From NCBI RefSeq assembly GCF_900188405.1, contig NZ_FZOF01000045.1, forward strand, positions 1 to 38,550: a stretch of 38,550 nt of DNA. The letters run 5' to 3'. The stretch is from Actinacidiphila glaucinigra (GTDB lineage: Bacteria > Actinomycetota > Actinomycetes > Streptomycetales > Streptomycetaceae). The notes beneath the pieces were generated by a model that saw only the letters and a list, made by a program, of their open reading frames with translations, was not told where the DNA came from and made no database searches. This document shows, one piece after another, positions 28,360 to 38,235 of this stretch; the stretch's first letter is position 1; every line of letters starts with the position of its first letter. The position numbers and the translations under genes are program-made.

Positions 28360-30254
28360 GCCCCGTCCCTCCGTCTGCGGCCCAGCAGGACCACCGTCCC
28401 GACTCCGGCGAGCGCCATCGCGCCGCCCGCGGCCGCCGCGACCGCGTCGCCCGCCGTCATGAAGGCTCCTCCGTCCGCGGGGGCGACGGCCGCGGTGGTG
28501 TCCGTGTCCCCGGCGGCCGATCCGCCACCGCGCGCGGATGCCCCGTACTCCGGCCCGGCCAGCTCGGCACCCGTCACGTCCACGCGCAGGACGACCCGCA
28601 CCGCCGCGTTCCGCGCCAGCCCCGCCGCGCCCGGCCCCAGGGACACGGCGACGTAGTGCTCACCCGCCGTACGGGCGCCCCGGGCACCGCCGTCCGCGAC
28701 CCAGCGGTTGGTCCACGTCACCGGCACGGTCCCGAGCCCCACGGACAGCGGCCGCCCGTGGTAGCCGCGGCGCTGCGAGGCCCCGGAGGCGTCGCCGAGC
28801 GGCTGCCGTCCCGGCCCGTACGCGGCCGTCGCCACGAAGGAGGAGGCCGTGGAACCCCCTTCCAGGAGGGGTTCGTTGGCGAAGTCGGCGGAGTAGGTCA
28901 GACGCTGTCCCCAGCCCACCCGCACCTTGTAGAAGCGCGTCTGCCCGGGCAGCAGCGTGTCGCGCCAGATGCCCGTGCCGAGCCCGCGCGCGTCGTTGAA
29001 CCCCGTGCCGCCCTCGACGTCGCGGGGTGCGCCCGTCAGGGCCGCCGGAGGGTCGCCGTAGCGGGTGGCGGCCGGTGCCGGGGTGGCGCCCGCCTCGAAC
29101 GGCCGCTCGGTGCCGTACCGCAGCTCCAGGGGCCAGCGGGCCCGGTCGGAGCCGGCGGCACTGGTGCGGTGCACGGCGAGCACATAGCGCCCGGCCTTGT
29201 CGCAGGCGCCGTCCCGGTCGTCACTGGGGATCCGGCTCACGGCACCGCCGATCACCATCGCGCCCTCGTCCTGCCCGAAGTGCGCCGCGTCCGAGCCGCA
29301 GGTGAGGGGGTATCTGCCGGTGCCGGCCAGCCGCAGCTCGACGCCGTCCCCGTACGCGGCCCTCACCCCCGGCCGCGGCACCGCGGTCACCGCCAGGTCG
29401 GCCGTGGAGGCCGCGTCCAGGGTCACCGCGTACCAGCGGGTCTCACCGGGTCCGATGTCGTCGACGTACTGGCCGGGGGACAGGGGCGGAGCACCGGTGG
29501 CACCCGTCCCGCCCGTCACCCGCCGGCCCCGGAGGCGGTACGCGTCCGCGCTCAGCCGGGAGGCCCGCGTCAACTGCCGCACGAGCGAGGCGGCGTCGGG
29601 GGCGTCGTGGTAGCTGCCGTGACCCGCCCCCGCGATGCACTCCAGCTGCTCGCGGGCGCCGCCCCGCACCTGGAAGCCGATGGTGTCGATCCGCAGGTCC
29701 ACGCCCTCCCCGGCGAGCCGCGCCGCCGCCTCGCAGGGTTCGGGGGCCCCGCAGGTGTCCTCGCCGTCGGAGACCAGCACGATCGTCCGCCGCCCGCTCT
29801 CGGGCAGATCGGCGGCCGCCTGCTGCAGCGACAGCCCGATGGGGGTGTCCCCCTTGGGCCGCACGCCTGCCACGGCCTGCTTCAGGGCGTCCCGGTCCAG
29901 GGGCCGTACGGGCTCCAGCAGCCGGGTGTCGTCGCAGCCGTGCTCCTTGCCCGCGCCGTAGACCCGCAGTCCGGTGGGATAGCCGTCCGGCAGCGCGTCC
30001 ACGACGGCTCCGACGGCCTGCCTGGCCGCCGCCATGCGGGCGCCCGCCATGGAACCGGAGGAGTCCAGCACCATGACCAGCCCGTCGCGGTCGCCCTCGT
30101 CGGCGGCACCGCCCGCGGCGCCGGCGGCTTGCGCCGTCCCCGCCGGGCCCAGCAGTGCGCCCAGCACCGCGAACCCGCACACGGCCGCTCCCAGCGGCCC
30201 CAGCGGCCCCAGCGGCCCCACGAGTCCGCGTGGCGGCGCATTTCCTCGTCGCAT
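28356..30254 (-). CDS. Secreted von Willebrand factor A-domain protein with C-terminal membrane anchor
   Basis: A 632-residue type I membrane protein. The unusual signal region has GPL repeats (about 13-21) then a hydrophobic core ending near residue 42. A VWA domain at about 57-245 has a full metal-ion adhesion site: D64-x-S66-x-S68 (LDSSGSM), Thr137 (GDTPIG) and Asp163 (VSDGEDTCG). This predicts Mg-dependent ligand or protein binding outside the cell. The C-terminal half is beta-rich and shares the LPGQTRFYKVRVGWGQ block with the next gene, followed by a membrane segment (about 600-622) and a basic tail. ATG 30254 has GAGGGGG upstream. A promoter with an inverted repeat lies just before it. 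No sortase signal is present. The pair is convergent with an HTH-kinase pair. Confidence 0.9.
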   Translation of the reverse strand: MRRGNAPPRGLVGPLGPLGPLGAAVCGFAVLGALLGPAGTAQAAGAAGGAADEGDRDGLVMVLDSSGSMAGARMAAARQAVGAVVDALPDGYPTGLRVYGAGKEHGCDDTRLLEPVRPLDRDALKQAVAGVRPKGDTPIGLSLQQAAADLPESGRRTIVLVSDGEDTCGAPEPCEAAARLAGEGVDLRIDTIGFQVRGGAREQLECIAGAGHGSYHDAPDAASLVRQLTRASRLSADAYRLRGRRVTGGTGATGAPPLSPGQYVDDIGPGETRWYAVTLDAASTADLAVTAVPRPGVRAAYGDGVELRLAGTGRYPLTCGSDAAHFGQDEGAMVIGGAVSRIPSDDRDGACDKAGRYVLAVHRTSAAGSDRARWPLELRYGTERPFEAGATPAPAATRYGDPPAALTGAPRDVEGGTGFNDARGLGTGIWRDTLLPGQTRFYKVRVGWGQRLTYSADFANEPLLEGGSTASSFVATAAYGPGRQPLGDASGASQRRGYHGRPLSVGLGTVPVTWTNRWVADGGARGARTAGEHYVAVSLGPGAAGLARNAAVRVVLRVDVTGAELAGPEYGASARGGGSAAGDTDTTAAVAPADGGAFMTAGDAVAAAAGGAMALAGVGTVVLLGRRRRDGA

Positions 30255-30289
30255 GTGCTGTTCCCCCTCGCACATCTCCGGCCTCAGCG

Positions 30290-30318
30290 AAGCTATTGAT
30301 TTGCGACAGCAAATACAA
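30290..30318 (-). promoter_or_regulatory. Predicted promoter of the VWA gene pair
   Basis: On the minus strand TTGTAT (-35, plus 30313-30318) and TAGCTT (-10, plus 30290-30295) are 17 bases apart, which puts transcription start about 30 bases before the VWA ATG. This is the only markedly AT-rich patch near the gene. Confidence 0.55.
30299..30314. promoter_or_regulatory. Inverted repeat within the VWA promoter spacer, candidate operator
   Basis: ATTTGC-GACA-GCAAAT is a perfect 6+4+6 inverted repeat lying between the -35 and -10 boxes, where a bound repressor would block RNA polymerase. The cognate regulator is not known; the HTH protein encoded at 25356 is a candidate by context. Confidence 0.45.
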
Positions 30319-30359
30319 GTGGATCGCGTCACGGTCGGGCAACAACGACGCGGACATGA

Positions 30360-30392
30360 CGAGGCCCCGATCACATCGTGATCGGGGCCTCG
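30360..30392 (-). terminator. Intrinsic terminator after the small DLW-type gene
   Basis: A perfect 15-bp stem (30360-30374 with 30378-30392) with loop ATC. It lies 28 bases after the stop of the 46-residue protein gene and upstream of the VWA promoter, so it insulates the VWA pair from gyrase-side transcription. Confidence 0.85.
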
Positions 30393-30419
30393 GGAATCCT
30401 TCGTCCGGGCTGTGCCGTC

Positions 30420-30560
30420 TCAGACGCTCGCGCCGGAACCCGCCGGAACGGAGTCCGTGGCCTCCGTCCACAGGTCCTGCTCGGCGCGGTCCGCCTGGAT
30501 CTGGCGGTACACGAGGAGACCGCCGATGGCGGCCAGTGCGACCAGGAGAAACTTCTTCAC
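30420..30560 (-). CDS. Small membrane protein of the DLW-39880 type
   Basis: A 46-residue protein: KKF start, one membrane segment (about 4-19, LLVALAAIGGLLVYR) and a charged tail containing QDLWTEATD. A conserved actinobacterial family of such proteins is named after the DLW motif (DLW-39880 family, as I recall the name); function unknown. The GTG at 30560 has GAGG upstream and the homology begins with KKFLL; a longer frame start at 30617 lacks support. It follows tRNA-Ile and that tRNA's terminator, and has its own terminator. A small protein in this place near gyrA and the Ile tRNA is typical for Streptomyces. Confidence 0.85.
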   Translation of the reverse strand: MKKFLLVALAAIGGLLVYRQIQADRAEQDLWTEATDSVPAGSGASV

Positions 30561-30675
30561 CGCGCGACCTCGTCCTTCTTGCGTTGGGGGTCCTCCGACG
30601 GGCCCGACTATACACACCGGTCGATATCGAACGGTGACCTGCTACCGGATCCAACTCCGCCGACGCGGGCAAAGA

Positions 30676-30708
30676 AACGGCCCGTACGGATGATCCGTAC
30701 GGGCCGTT
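30676..30708 (-). terminator. Intrinsic terminator of tRNA-Ile
   Basis: A perfect 15-bp stem (30676-30690 with 30694-30708), loop TGA. On the minus strand it is followed by TCTTTG, with TT as the last pairs. It starts 8 bases after the tRNA 3' end. Confidence 0.88.
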
Positions 30709-30715
30709 CACGCGG

Positions 30716-30789
30716 TGGGGCTAACAGGACTTGAACCTGTGGCCTCTTCCTTATCAGGGAAGCGCTCTAACCGTCTGAGCTATAGCCCC
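30716..30789 (-). tRNA. tRNA-Ile (anticodon GAT)
   Basis: A 74-base minus-strand sequence: acceptor GGGGCTA paired with TAGCCCC and discriminator A; D-arm GCTCAGACGGTTAGAGC; anticodon loop CTGATAA giving GAT (reads AUC, AUU); T-arm ACAGG-TTCAAGT-CCTGT. CCA not encoded. It follows gyrA and the DUF3566 gene, as in Mycobacterium. Confidence 0.97.
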
Positions 30790-30807
30790 GCGCTGCGTTG
30801 CGTTGAA

Positions 30808-30836
30808 AGATTAGCGCACACGGGGCCGTGGCCCAA
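30808..30836 (-). promoter_or_regulatory. Predicted promoter of tRNA-Ile
   Basis: On the minus strand TTGGGC (plus 30831-30836) and TAATCT (plus 30808-30813) are separated by 17 bases, with the -10 box 18 bases before the tRNA 5' end. It starts just after the DUF3566 stop codon. Confidence 0.55.
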
Positions 30837-30842
30837 AATCGG

Positions 30843-31562
30843 TTACTCGTCCTCCGCCAGCGTCAGCTCGACGCCGCCCACCATGCCGGCCGACATGTTG
30901 TAGATGAAGGCGCCGAGCGTGGCCAGCGCCGTGGCCAGCACGACGTCGATGACCGCGATCACCGCCGTGAAGGTCAGCACGCGCGACATCGACAGGAACG
31001 ACACCAGGTCGAAGCCGCCGTCCGAGCCGGACGAGGTGGCCTCGCTGAGCGTGCCGCCGACCGTCGTGAAGACGCCGATGGCGTCCATCACCATCCACAG
31101 CACCGCGACCGCGATGACCGTGCAGATGCCCAGCGCGATGGAGAGCAGGAAGCTGACCTTCATCACCGACCACGGGTCGGCCTTCGCCACCCGCAGCCGC
31201 GCCTTGCGCGTACGCGGGACGGTACGGGCCGCCGGACGCGGCTGGCGGACGCCCGCGGTCGCGGGGCCCCCGGCCGGGGGCGCGTACGCCTGAGGCGGCT
31301 GGTGCGGGCCCTCCGGCGGCTGCTGGGGCTGCTGCGGCTGCTCGGCGACCGGGGCGGCGCCGGGCGCGCCCCCGTAGGTCTGCTGGTGCACGGCGTGCTG
31401 GTGCTGCGATGGACGGGTGTCAGTCACGGTGATTCCCCCCTGGTGCGGGCCGTTGTCCGTACGTGGGCCAGGGGCACCGCCGATCGCGTCCGGAAGGGCG
31501 GCCGGCATCGGCTGCCCTCCGTCCGCGCCCGTCCCACCCGCGGCGCCCTCGGCTCCACTCAC
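30843..31562 (-). CDS. DUF3566 transmembrane protein downstream of gyrA
   Basis: A 239-residue protein with a long Pro/Gln/Gly-rich cytoplasmic N-terminus (about 1-120), then a basic RKARLRVAKADPWSVMK stretch that opens the DUF3566 domain. The domain has two membrane segments (about 135-160 and 195-225) separated by an external Gly/Ser loop. The family is always next to gyrA in actinobacteria (Rv0007 in M. tuberculosis), with no proven function. GTG 31562 lies 6 bases after the gyrA stop with GGAGGAG overlapping the end of gyrA. GTG 31427, with GGGGGGA upstream, is a serious alternative that would remove 45 disordered residues. Probably co-transcribed with gyrB and gyrA. Confidence 0.92.
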   Translation of the reverse strand: MSGAEGAAGGTGADGGQPMPAALPDAIGGAPGPRTDNGPHQGGITVTDTRPSQHQHAVHQQTYGGAPGAAPVAEQPQQPQQPPEGPHQPPQAYAPPAGGPATAGVRQPRPAARTVPRTRKARLRVAKADPWSVMKVSFLLSIALGICTVIAVAVLWMVMDAIGVFTTVGGTLSEATSSGSDGGFDLVSFLSMSRVLTFTAVIAVIDVVLATALATLGAFIYNMSAGMVGGVELTLAEDE

Positions 31563-31568
31563 GGTCTT

Positions 31569-34175
<2,607 letters not shown>

Positions 34176-34218
34176 TGCTGGTCAAAGTCCTTTCGGGCGG
34201 CGGCTGATGGGGGCCGAC

Positions 34219-36237
34219 TCAGATGTCGAGGAAGCGGACATCCTTGGCGTTGCGCTGGATGAAGGAGCGCCGGGCCTCGACGTCCTCGCCCATCAGCACC
34301 GAGAACAGGTCGTCGGCGAGGGCCGCGTCGTCCAGGGTGACCTGGCCGAGCACGCGGTGGTCGACGTCCATCGTGGTGACCCGCAGTTCCTCGGCGTTCA
34401 TCTCGCCGAGGCCCTTGAAGCGCTGGATCGAGTCCTCGCGCACGCGCTTGCCGTTCTGGCGGCCCAGCTCGATCAGGGCGTCGCGCTCGGAGTCCGAGTA
34501 CGCGTACTCGAAGTCGTCCCGGCCCCACTTGATCTTGTAGAGCGGGGGACGGGAGAGGTACACGTGGCCCGCCTCGACCAGCGGCCGCATGAAGCGGAAC
34601 AGGAAGGTCAGCAGCAGGGTGTTGATGTGCTGGCCGTCCACATCGGCGTCGGCCATCAGGATGATCTTGTGATAGCGCAGCTTCGAGATGTCGAAGTCCT
34701 CGTGCACACCGGTGCCGAAGGCCGAGATCAGCGCCTGGATCTCCGTGTTCTGCAGGATCTTGTCGATCCGCGCCTTCTCCACGTTCAGGATCTTGCCGCG
34801 GATCGGGAGGATCGCCTGGTACTGCGGGTTGCGGCCGGACTTGGCCGAGCCGCCGGCGGAGTCGCCCTCGACGATGAAGATCTCGCACTTGGCGGGGTCG
34901 TTGGACTGGCAGTCGCTCAGCTTGCCCGGCAGCGACGCCGTCTCCAGCAGGCCCTTGCGGCGCGTCAGATCGCGCGCCTTGCGGGCGGCGACACGGGCGG
35001 TGGCCGCCTGGATCGACTTGCGGATGATGTCCGCGGCCTCGTTGGGGTTGCGGTCCAGCCAGTCCGTCAGGTGCTCGTGCACGACCTTCTGGACGAAGGT
35101 CTTCGCCTCGGTGTTGCCGAGCTTGGTCTTCGTCTGGCCCTCGAACTGCGGCTCGCCCAGCTTGACCGAGATGATCGCGGTCAGACCCTCGCGGATGTCC
35201 TCGCCGGTGAGGTTGTCGTCCTTCTCGCGGAGCAGCTTCTTCTCGCGCGCGTACTTGTTGACCAGCGTGGTCAGCGCGGCGCGGAAACCCTCTTCGTGGG
35301 TGCCGCCCTCATGGGTGTGGATGGTGTTGGCGAAGCTGTAGACACCCTCGCTGTACTGGGTGTTCCACTGCATCGCGACCTCGACGGAGAGCATCCGCTC
35401 CTTGTCCTCCGCGTCGATGTCGATCACCGACGGGTGGACCGTCTCGCCCTTGCGCGAGTTCAGGTACTTCACGAAGTCGACGATGCCGCCCTCGTAGTGG
35501 TACGAGACCGAGCGCGGCTGGCCCTCGTTCTCCACGTCCGCGTGCTCGGGGCGCTCGTCGGTCAGCGAGATGGTCAGGCCCTTGTTGAGGAAGGCCATCT
35601 CCTGGAAGCGGCGCGAAAGCGTCTCGAATGAGTACTCGAGGGTCTCGAAGATGTCCCCGTCGGCCCAGAAGGTCACCGAGGTGCCGTTCTCCGAGACCTC
35701 CTCGTTCTTCTGCAGCGGGGCGGTCGGGACGCCCATCTTGTAGTCCTGGGTCCAGCGGAATCCCTCACGCTTGACCTCGACCGCGACCTTCGTCGACAGG
35801 GCGTTCACCACGGAGACGCCGACGCCGTGCAGACCGCCGGAGACGGCGTAACCGCCGCCGCCGAACTTGCCGCCGGCGTGGAGGACGGTCAGCACGACCT
35901 CGACGGCGGGCTTGCCCTCGGACGGCACGATGTCCACGGGGATGCCGCGGCCGTTGTCGACGACGCGCACGCCGCCGTCGGGGAGGATCGTGACGTTGAT
36001 GGTGTCCGCATGACCGGCCAGCGCCTCGTCGACGGAGTTGTCGACGACCTCGTACACCAGGTGGTGCAGGCCGCGCTCGCCCGTCGAGCCGATGTACATG
36101 CCCGGGCGCTTGCGAACCGCGTCCAGGCCCTCCAGGACGGTGATCGCGCTGGCGTCGTACGCCGCGCCTGAGGAGGGCGCGGCGGAGCCGTCAGCTGCGG
36201 ACGTATTGATCTCGTTGGGGTTGCCGGAATCGGCCAC
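34219..36237 (-). CDS. gyrB: DNA gyrase subunit B
   Basis: ATPase subunit of gyrase and target of aminocoumarins. 672 residues. The GHKL ATPase domain shows EVVDNSVDEALAG, VVDNGRGIPVD, GGLHGVGVSVVNAL and the transducer Lys region. The TOPRIM domain shows EGDSAGGSAKSGR and MADADVDGQHI with the metal-binding acidic residues. The C-terminal tail RNAKDVRFLDI is canonical. GTG 36237 (reads VADSGNPNE) was chosen since Streptomyces GyrB begins MADSGNPNE, with GAAAGGGCG upstream; in-frame ATG starts at 36261 and beyond are less likely. In S. coelicolor gyrBA transcription responds to supercoiling; the 290-base upstream region could hold that promoter, but I find no clear -10/-35 pair. Confidence 0.98.
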   Translation of the reverse strand: MADSGNPNEINTSAADGSAAPSSGAAYDASAITVLEGLDAVRKRPGMYIGSTGERGLHHLVYEVVDNSVDEALAGHADTINVTILPDGGVRVVDNGRGIPVDIVPSEGKPAVEVVLTVLHAGGKFGGGGYAVSGGLHGVGVSVVNALSTKVAVEVKREGFRWTQDYKMGVPTAPLQKNEEVSENGTSVTFWADGDIFETLEYSFETLSRRFQEMAFLNKGLTISLTDERPEHADVENEGQPRSVSYHYEGGIVDFVKYLNSRKGETVHPSVIDIDAEDKERMLSVEVAMQWNTQYSEGVYSFANTIHTHEGGTHEEGFRAALTTLVNKYAREKKLLREKDDNLTGEDIREGLTAIISVKLGEPQFEGQTKTKLGNTEAKTFVQKVVHEHLTDWLDRNPNEAADIIRKSIQAATARVAARKARDLTRRKGLLETASLPGKLSDCQSNDPAKCEIFIVEGDSAGGSAKSGRNPQYQAILPIRGKILNVEKARIDKILQNTEIQALISAFGTGVHEDFDISKLRYHKIILMADADVDGQHINTLLLTFLFRFMRPLVEAGHVYLSRPPLYKIKWGRDDFEYAYSDSERDALIELGRQNGKRVREDSIQRFKGLGEMNAEELRVTTMDVDHRVLGQVTLDDAALADDLFSVLMGEDVEARRSFIQRNAKDVRFLDI

Positions 36238-36530
36238 GAAGCGCCCTTTCTGGCACAGCATGAGCCGGGTCCCGCGGGGCGGAACCGGCTTCATCACTCG
36301 ACATCTTCGACTGGTCCCGCTGGGGTCCCCCGGTGCCGGAGGCCAGGGGCGGGCGGTACAGCCACCAGTCTACCGGTAGCGCCGACATAGATGGGGCTTT
36401 GGCGGTACCTGAGTTCCCGTGTGCCCGACTGAAGTACCTCCTGCCGACTCCCCACACGCGGACCGGGTCTCAAAACGGCTCACGCGGGCGCACAGGGCTT
36501 CGACCCGATTACGCACAGCAGGTTTCCGGC
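36238..36530. other. gyrB upstream region
   Basis: Non-coding leader and promoter region of gyrB. A 10-base palindrome CTACCGGTAG lies at 36370-36379, beside a -10-like TAGACT on the minus strand (36367-36372) with no good -35. No terminator hairpin follows dciA, so read-through from recF-dciA into gyrB is possible. Confidence 0.45.
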
Positions 36531-37076
36531 CTATCCGTACGTATCGCCCGGCCCGCGGCTCCCGGGAGCACGCAACCGCCCGTACGAACGCACCGGTCCC
36601 CCCGGCCCCAGGACCTTGATCAGTTTCACGGTGCCGTGCCCGAGATCGGCGTTCAGCCTGGCCACCAGCGTCGGGGCGAGCAGCCGCAGCTGCGTCGCCC
36701 AGGCCGTGGAGTCGCACTGCACCGTGAGGACCCGCTCCTCCTCGTCGTACCGCTGGGGCTGGCAGTGCAGGGCCACGTCGTCACCCACCAGCTCCGGCCA
36801 GCGGCCCATCACGCCGCCCACCGCCGCCGGGGCCTCCCAGCCGCGCTCGGTGATCAGCCGGCTGATCGCGGCGCCCAGGGGCAGCGGATCGCGCCCGTCC
36901 GCCCGCGCGCCACTGCGCAGCCCTCCGCGCCGGGCCTGCTTCTTCTGCTGCGCGGCCGCGCCCCTGGCGCGGGCCTGTTCCTTGGCCGCGCGCAGCGCGA
37001 CCCTGGCCAGGTCGACGCCGGTCACCGGCTTCTCCCCGGCGCCCGTCCCCTGTCCCGGCTGCTGCTGATCCGTCAT
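36531..37076 (-). CDS. DUF721/DciA-type protein
   Basis: A 181-residue basic protein. The N-terminal half is Ala/Arg/Gln-rich and helical (LARVALRAAKEQARARG). The C-terminal half carries the DUF721 domain (about 68-160: AISRLITERGWE, WPELVGDDVALHCQPQRY, VLTVQCDSTAWATQLRLLAPTLV). DUF721 proteins include DciA, which loads or operates the replicative helicase DnaB in bacteria that lack DnaC/DnaI. The position between recF and gyrB is conserved in actinobacteria (Rv0004). ATG overlaps the recF stop by 4 bases (ATGA). Gene name dciA is plausible but function in this organism is inferred. Confidence 0.92.
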   Translation of the reverse strand: MTDQQQPGQGTGAGEKPVTGVDLARVALRAAKEQARARGAAAQQKKQARRGGLRSGARADGRDPLPLGAAISRLITERGWEAPAAVGGVMGRWPELVGDDVALHCQPQRYDEEERVLTVQCDSTAWATQLRLLAPTLVARLNADLGHGTVKLIKVLGPGGPVRSYGRLRAPGSRGPGDTYG

Positions 37077-38203
37077 GCCCGCTCCACGCCGCCGTCCTCC
37101 ACCGCGTAACGGGCGCCGATCAGCACGTCCGGCACGTCGTCGTCCACCGCCGCCGTCACCAGGACCTGCTCACCGGGGGCCACCAGCTCCGCCAGCCGGG
37201 CGCGACGGCGGGCGTCGAGCTCGGCGAAGACGTCGTCCAGCACCAGCACCGGCTCGCCGCCGTCGGCACGCAGCAGGTCGTACGAGGCGAGGCGCAGCGC
37301 CAGCGCGTACGACCAGGACTCTCCGTGGCTCGCGTACCCCTTGGCGGGAAGCTGGCCCAGCTTGAGGGAGAGGTCGTCGCGGTGCGGGCCGACCAGGGTC
37401 ACCCCCCGCTCGATCTCCTGCCTGCGTGCCTCGCCCAGGGCCTCCAGCAGCAGTCCGTACAGCTCCTCGCGGCCCGACGCCCCGGCGATCCGTTCGCCGA
37501 TCGAACTGCGGTACTCCAGGACGACCGGGCCGCCGCCCGGTGCCAGCTGCTCGTACGCCTTGTCCGCCAGCGGCTGCAGGGCGTGGGTGAGGTCCAGACG
37601 CTGAGCCAGCAGCTCGGCGCCGGCCCTGGCCAGGTGCTGGTCCCAGATGTCGAGCGTGGACAGGTCGCCCCCGCGGCCGCCGTGGCGGCGGGCCACGGCG
37701 GCGGACTTCAGCAGGGTGTTGCGCTGCTTGAGGACCCGCTCGTAGTCGCTGCGGACGCCCGCCAGCCGGGGTGCCCGGGCGGTGAGCAGTTCGTCGAGGA
37801 AGCGCCGGCGCTCCCCGGGGTCGCCCTTGACCAGGGCCAGGTCCTCGGGGGCGAAGAGCACCGTCCTGACTATCCCCAGCAGGTCGCGCGGGCGGACCTG
37901 GGAGGAGCGGTTGAGCCGGGCCCGGTTGGAGCGGCCCGGGTTGATCTCCAGCTCGATCAGCTGCTGCCGTTCGCCCTGCACGACGGACGCCCGCACGATC
38001 GCCCGGTCCGCGCCCATCCGCACCAGCGGGGCGTCGTTCGCGACGCGGTGGCTGCCGAGGGTCGCCAGATAGCCGATGGCCTCGACCAGATTGGTCTTGC
38101 CCTGGCCGTTGGGGCCGACGAAGGCGGTGACGCCCGGGTCGAGCGGGACCTCGACCCGGGCGTAGGAGCGGAAGTCGGCGAGCGACAGATGCGCGACGTG
38201 CAT
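37073..38203 (-). CDS. recF: RecF DNA repair and replication protein
   Basis: SMC-like ATPase that helps load RecA at single-strand gaps with RecO and RecR. 376 residues, the normal length. Walker A GPNGQGKT at 30-37, signature-type SHGESWSYALALRLAS, Walker B VLVLDDVFAELD and the family motifs FAPEDLALVKGDPGERRRFLDELL and GPHRDDLSL are present. ATG 38203 has AAGGAGG upstream. It lies 32 bases after gnd and overlaps dciA by 4 bases, so gnd-recF-dciA may be one transcript continuing towards gyrB. Confidence 0.97.
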   Translation of the reverse strand: MHVAHLSLADFRSYARVEVPLDPGVTAFVGPNGQGKTNLVEAIGYLATLGSHRVANDAPLVRMGADRAIVRASVVQGERQQLIELEINPGRSNRARLNRSSQVRPRDLLGIVRTVLFAPEDLALVKGDPGERRRFLDELLTARAPRLAGVRSDYERVLKQRNTLLKSAAVARRHGGRGGDLSTLDIWDQHLARAGAELLAQRLDLTHALQPLADKAYEQLAPGGGPVVLEYRSSIGERIAGASGREELYGLLLEALGEARRQEIERGVTLVGPHRDDLSLKLGQLPAKGYASHGESWSYALALRLASYDLLRADGGEPVLVLDDVFAELDARRRARLAELVAPGEQVLVTAAVDDDVPDVLIGARYAVEDGGVERA

Positions 38204-38235
38204 GGCTGCGCGCCGCCTCCTTCCCGTGGGTGTGA

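Noticed and set aside
12266..30254. Sortase substrates with LAXTG or LPXTG signals among the secreted proteins
   Set aside because: The VWA protein and its partner have C-terminal membrane segments with basic tails but no such motif before them.
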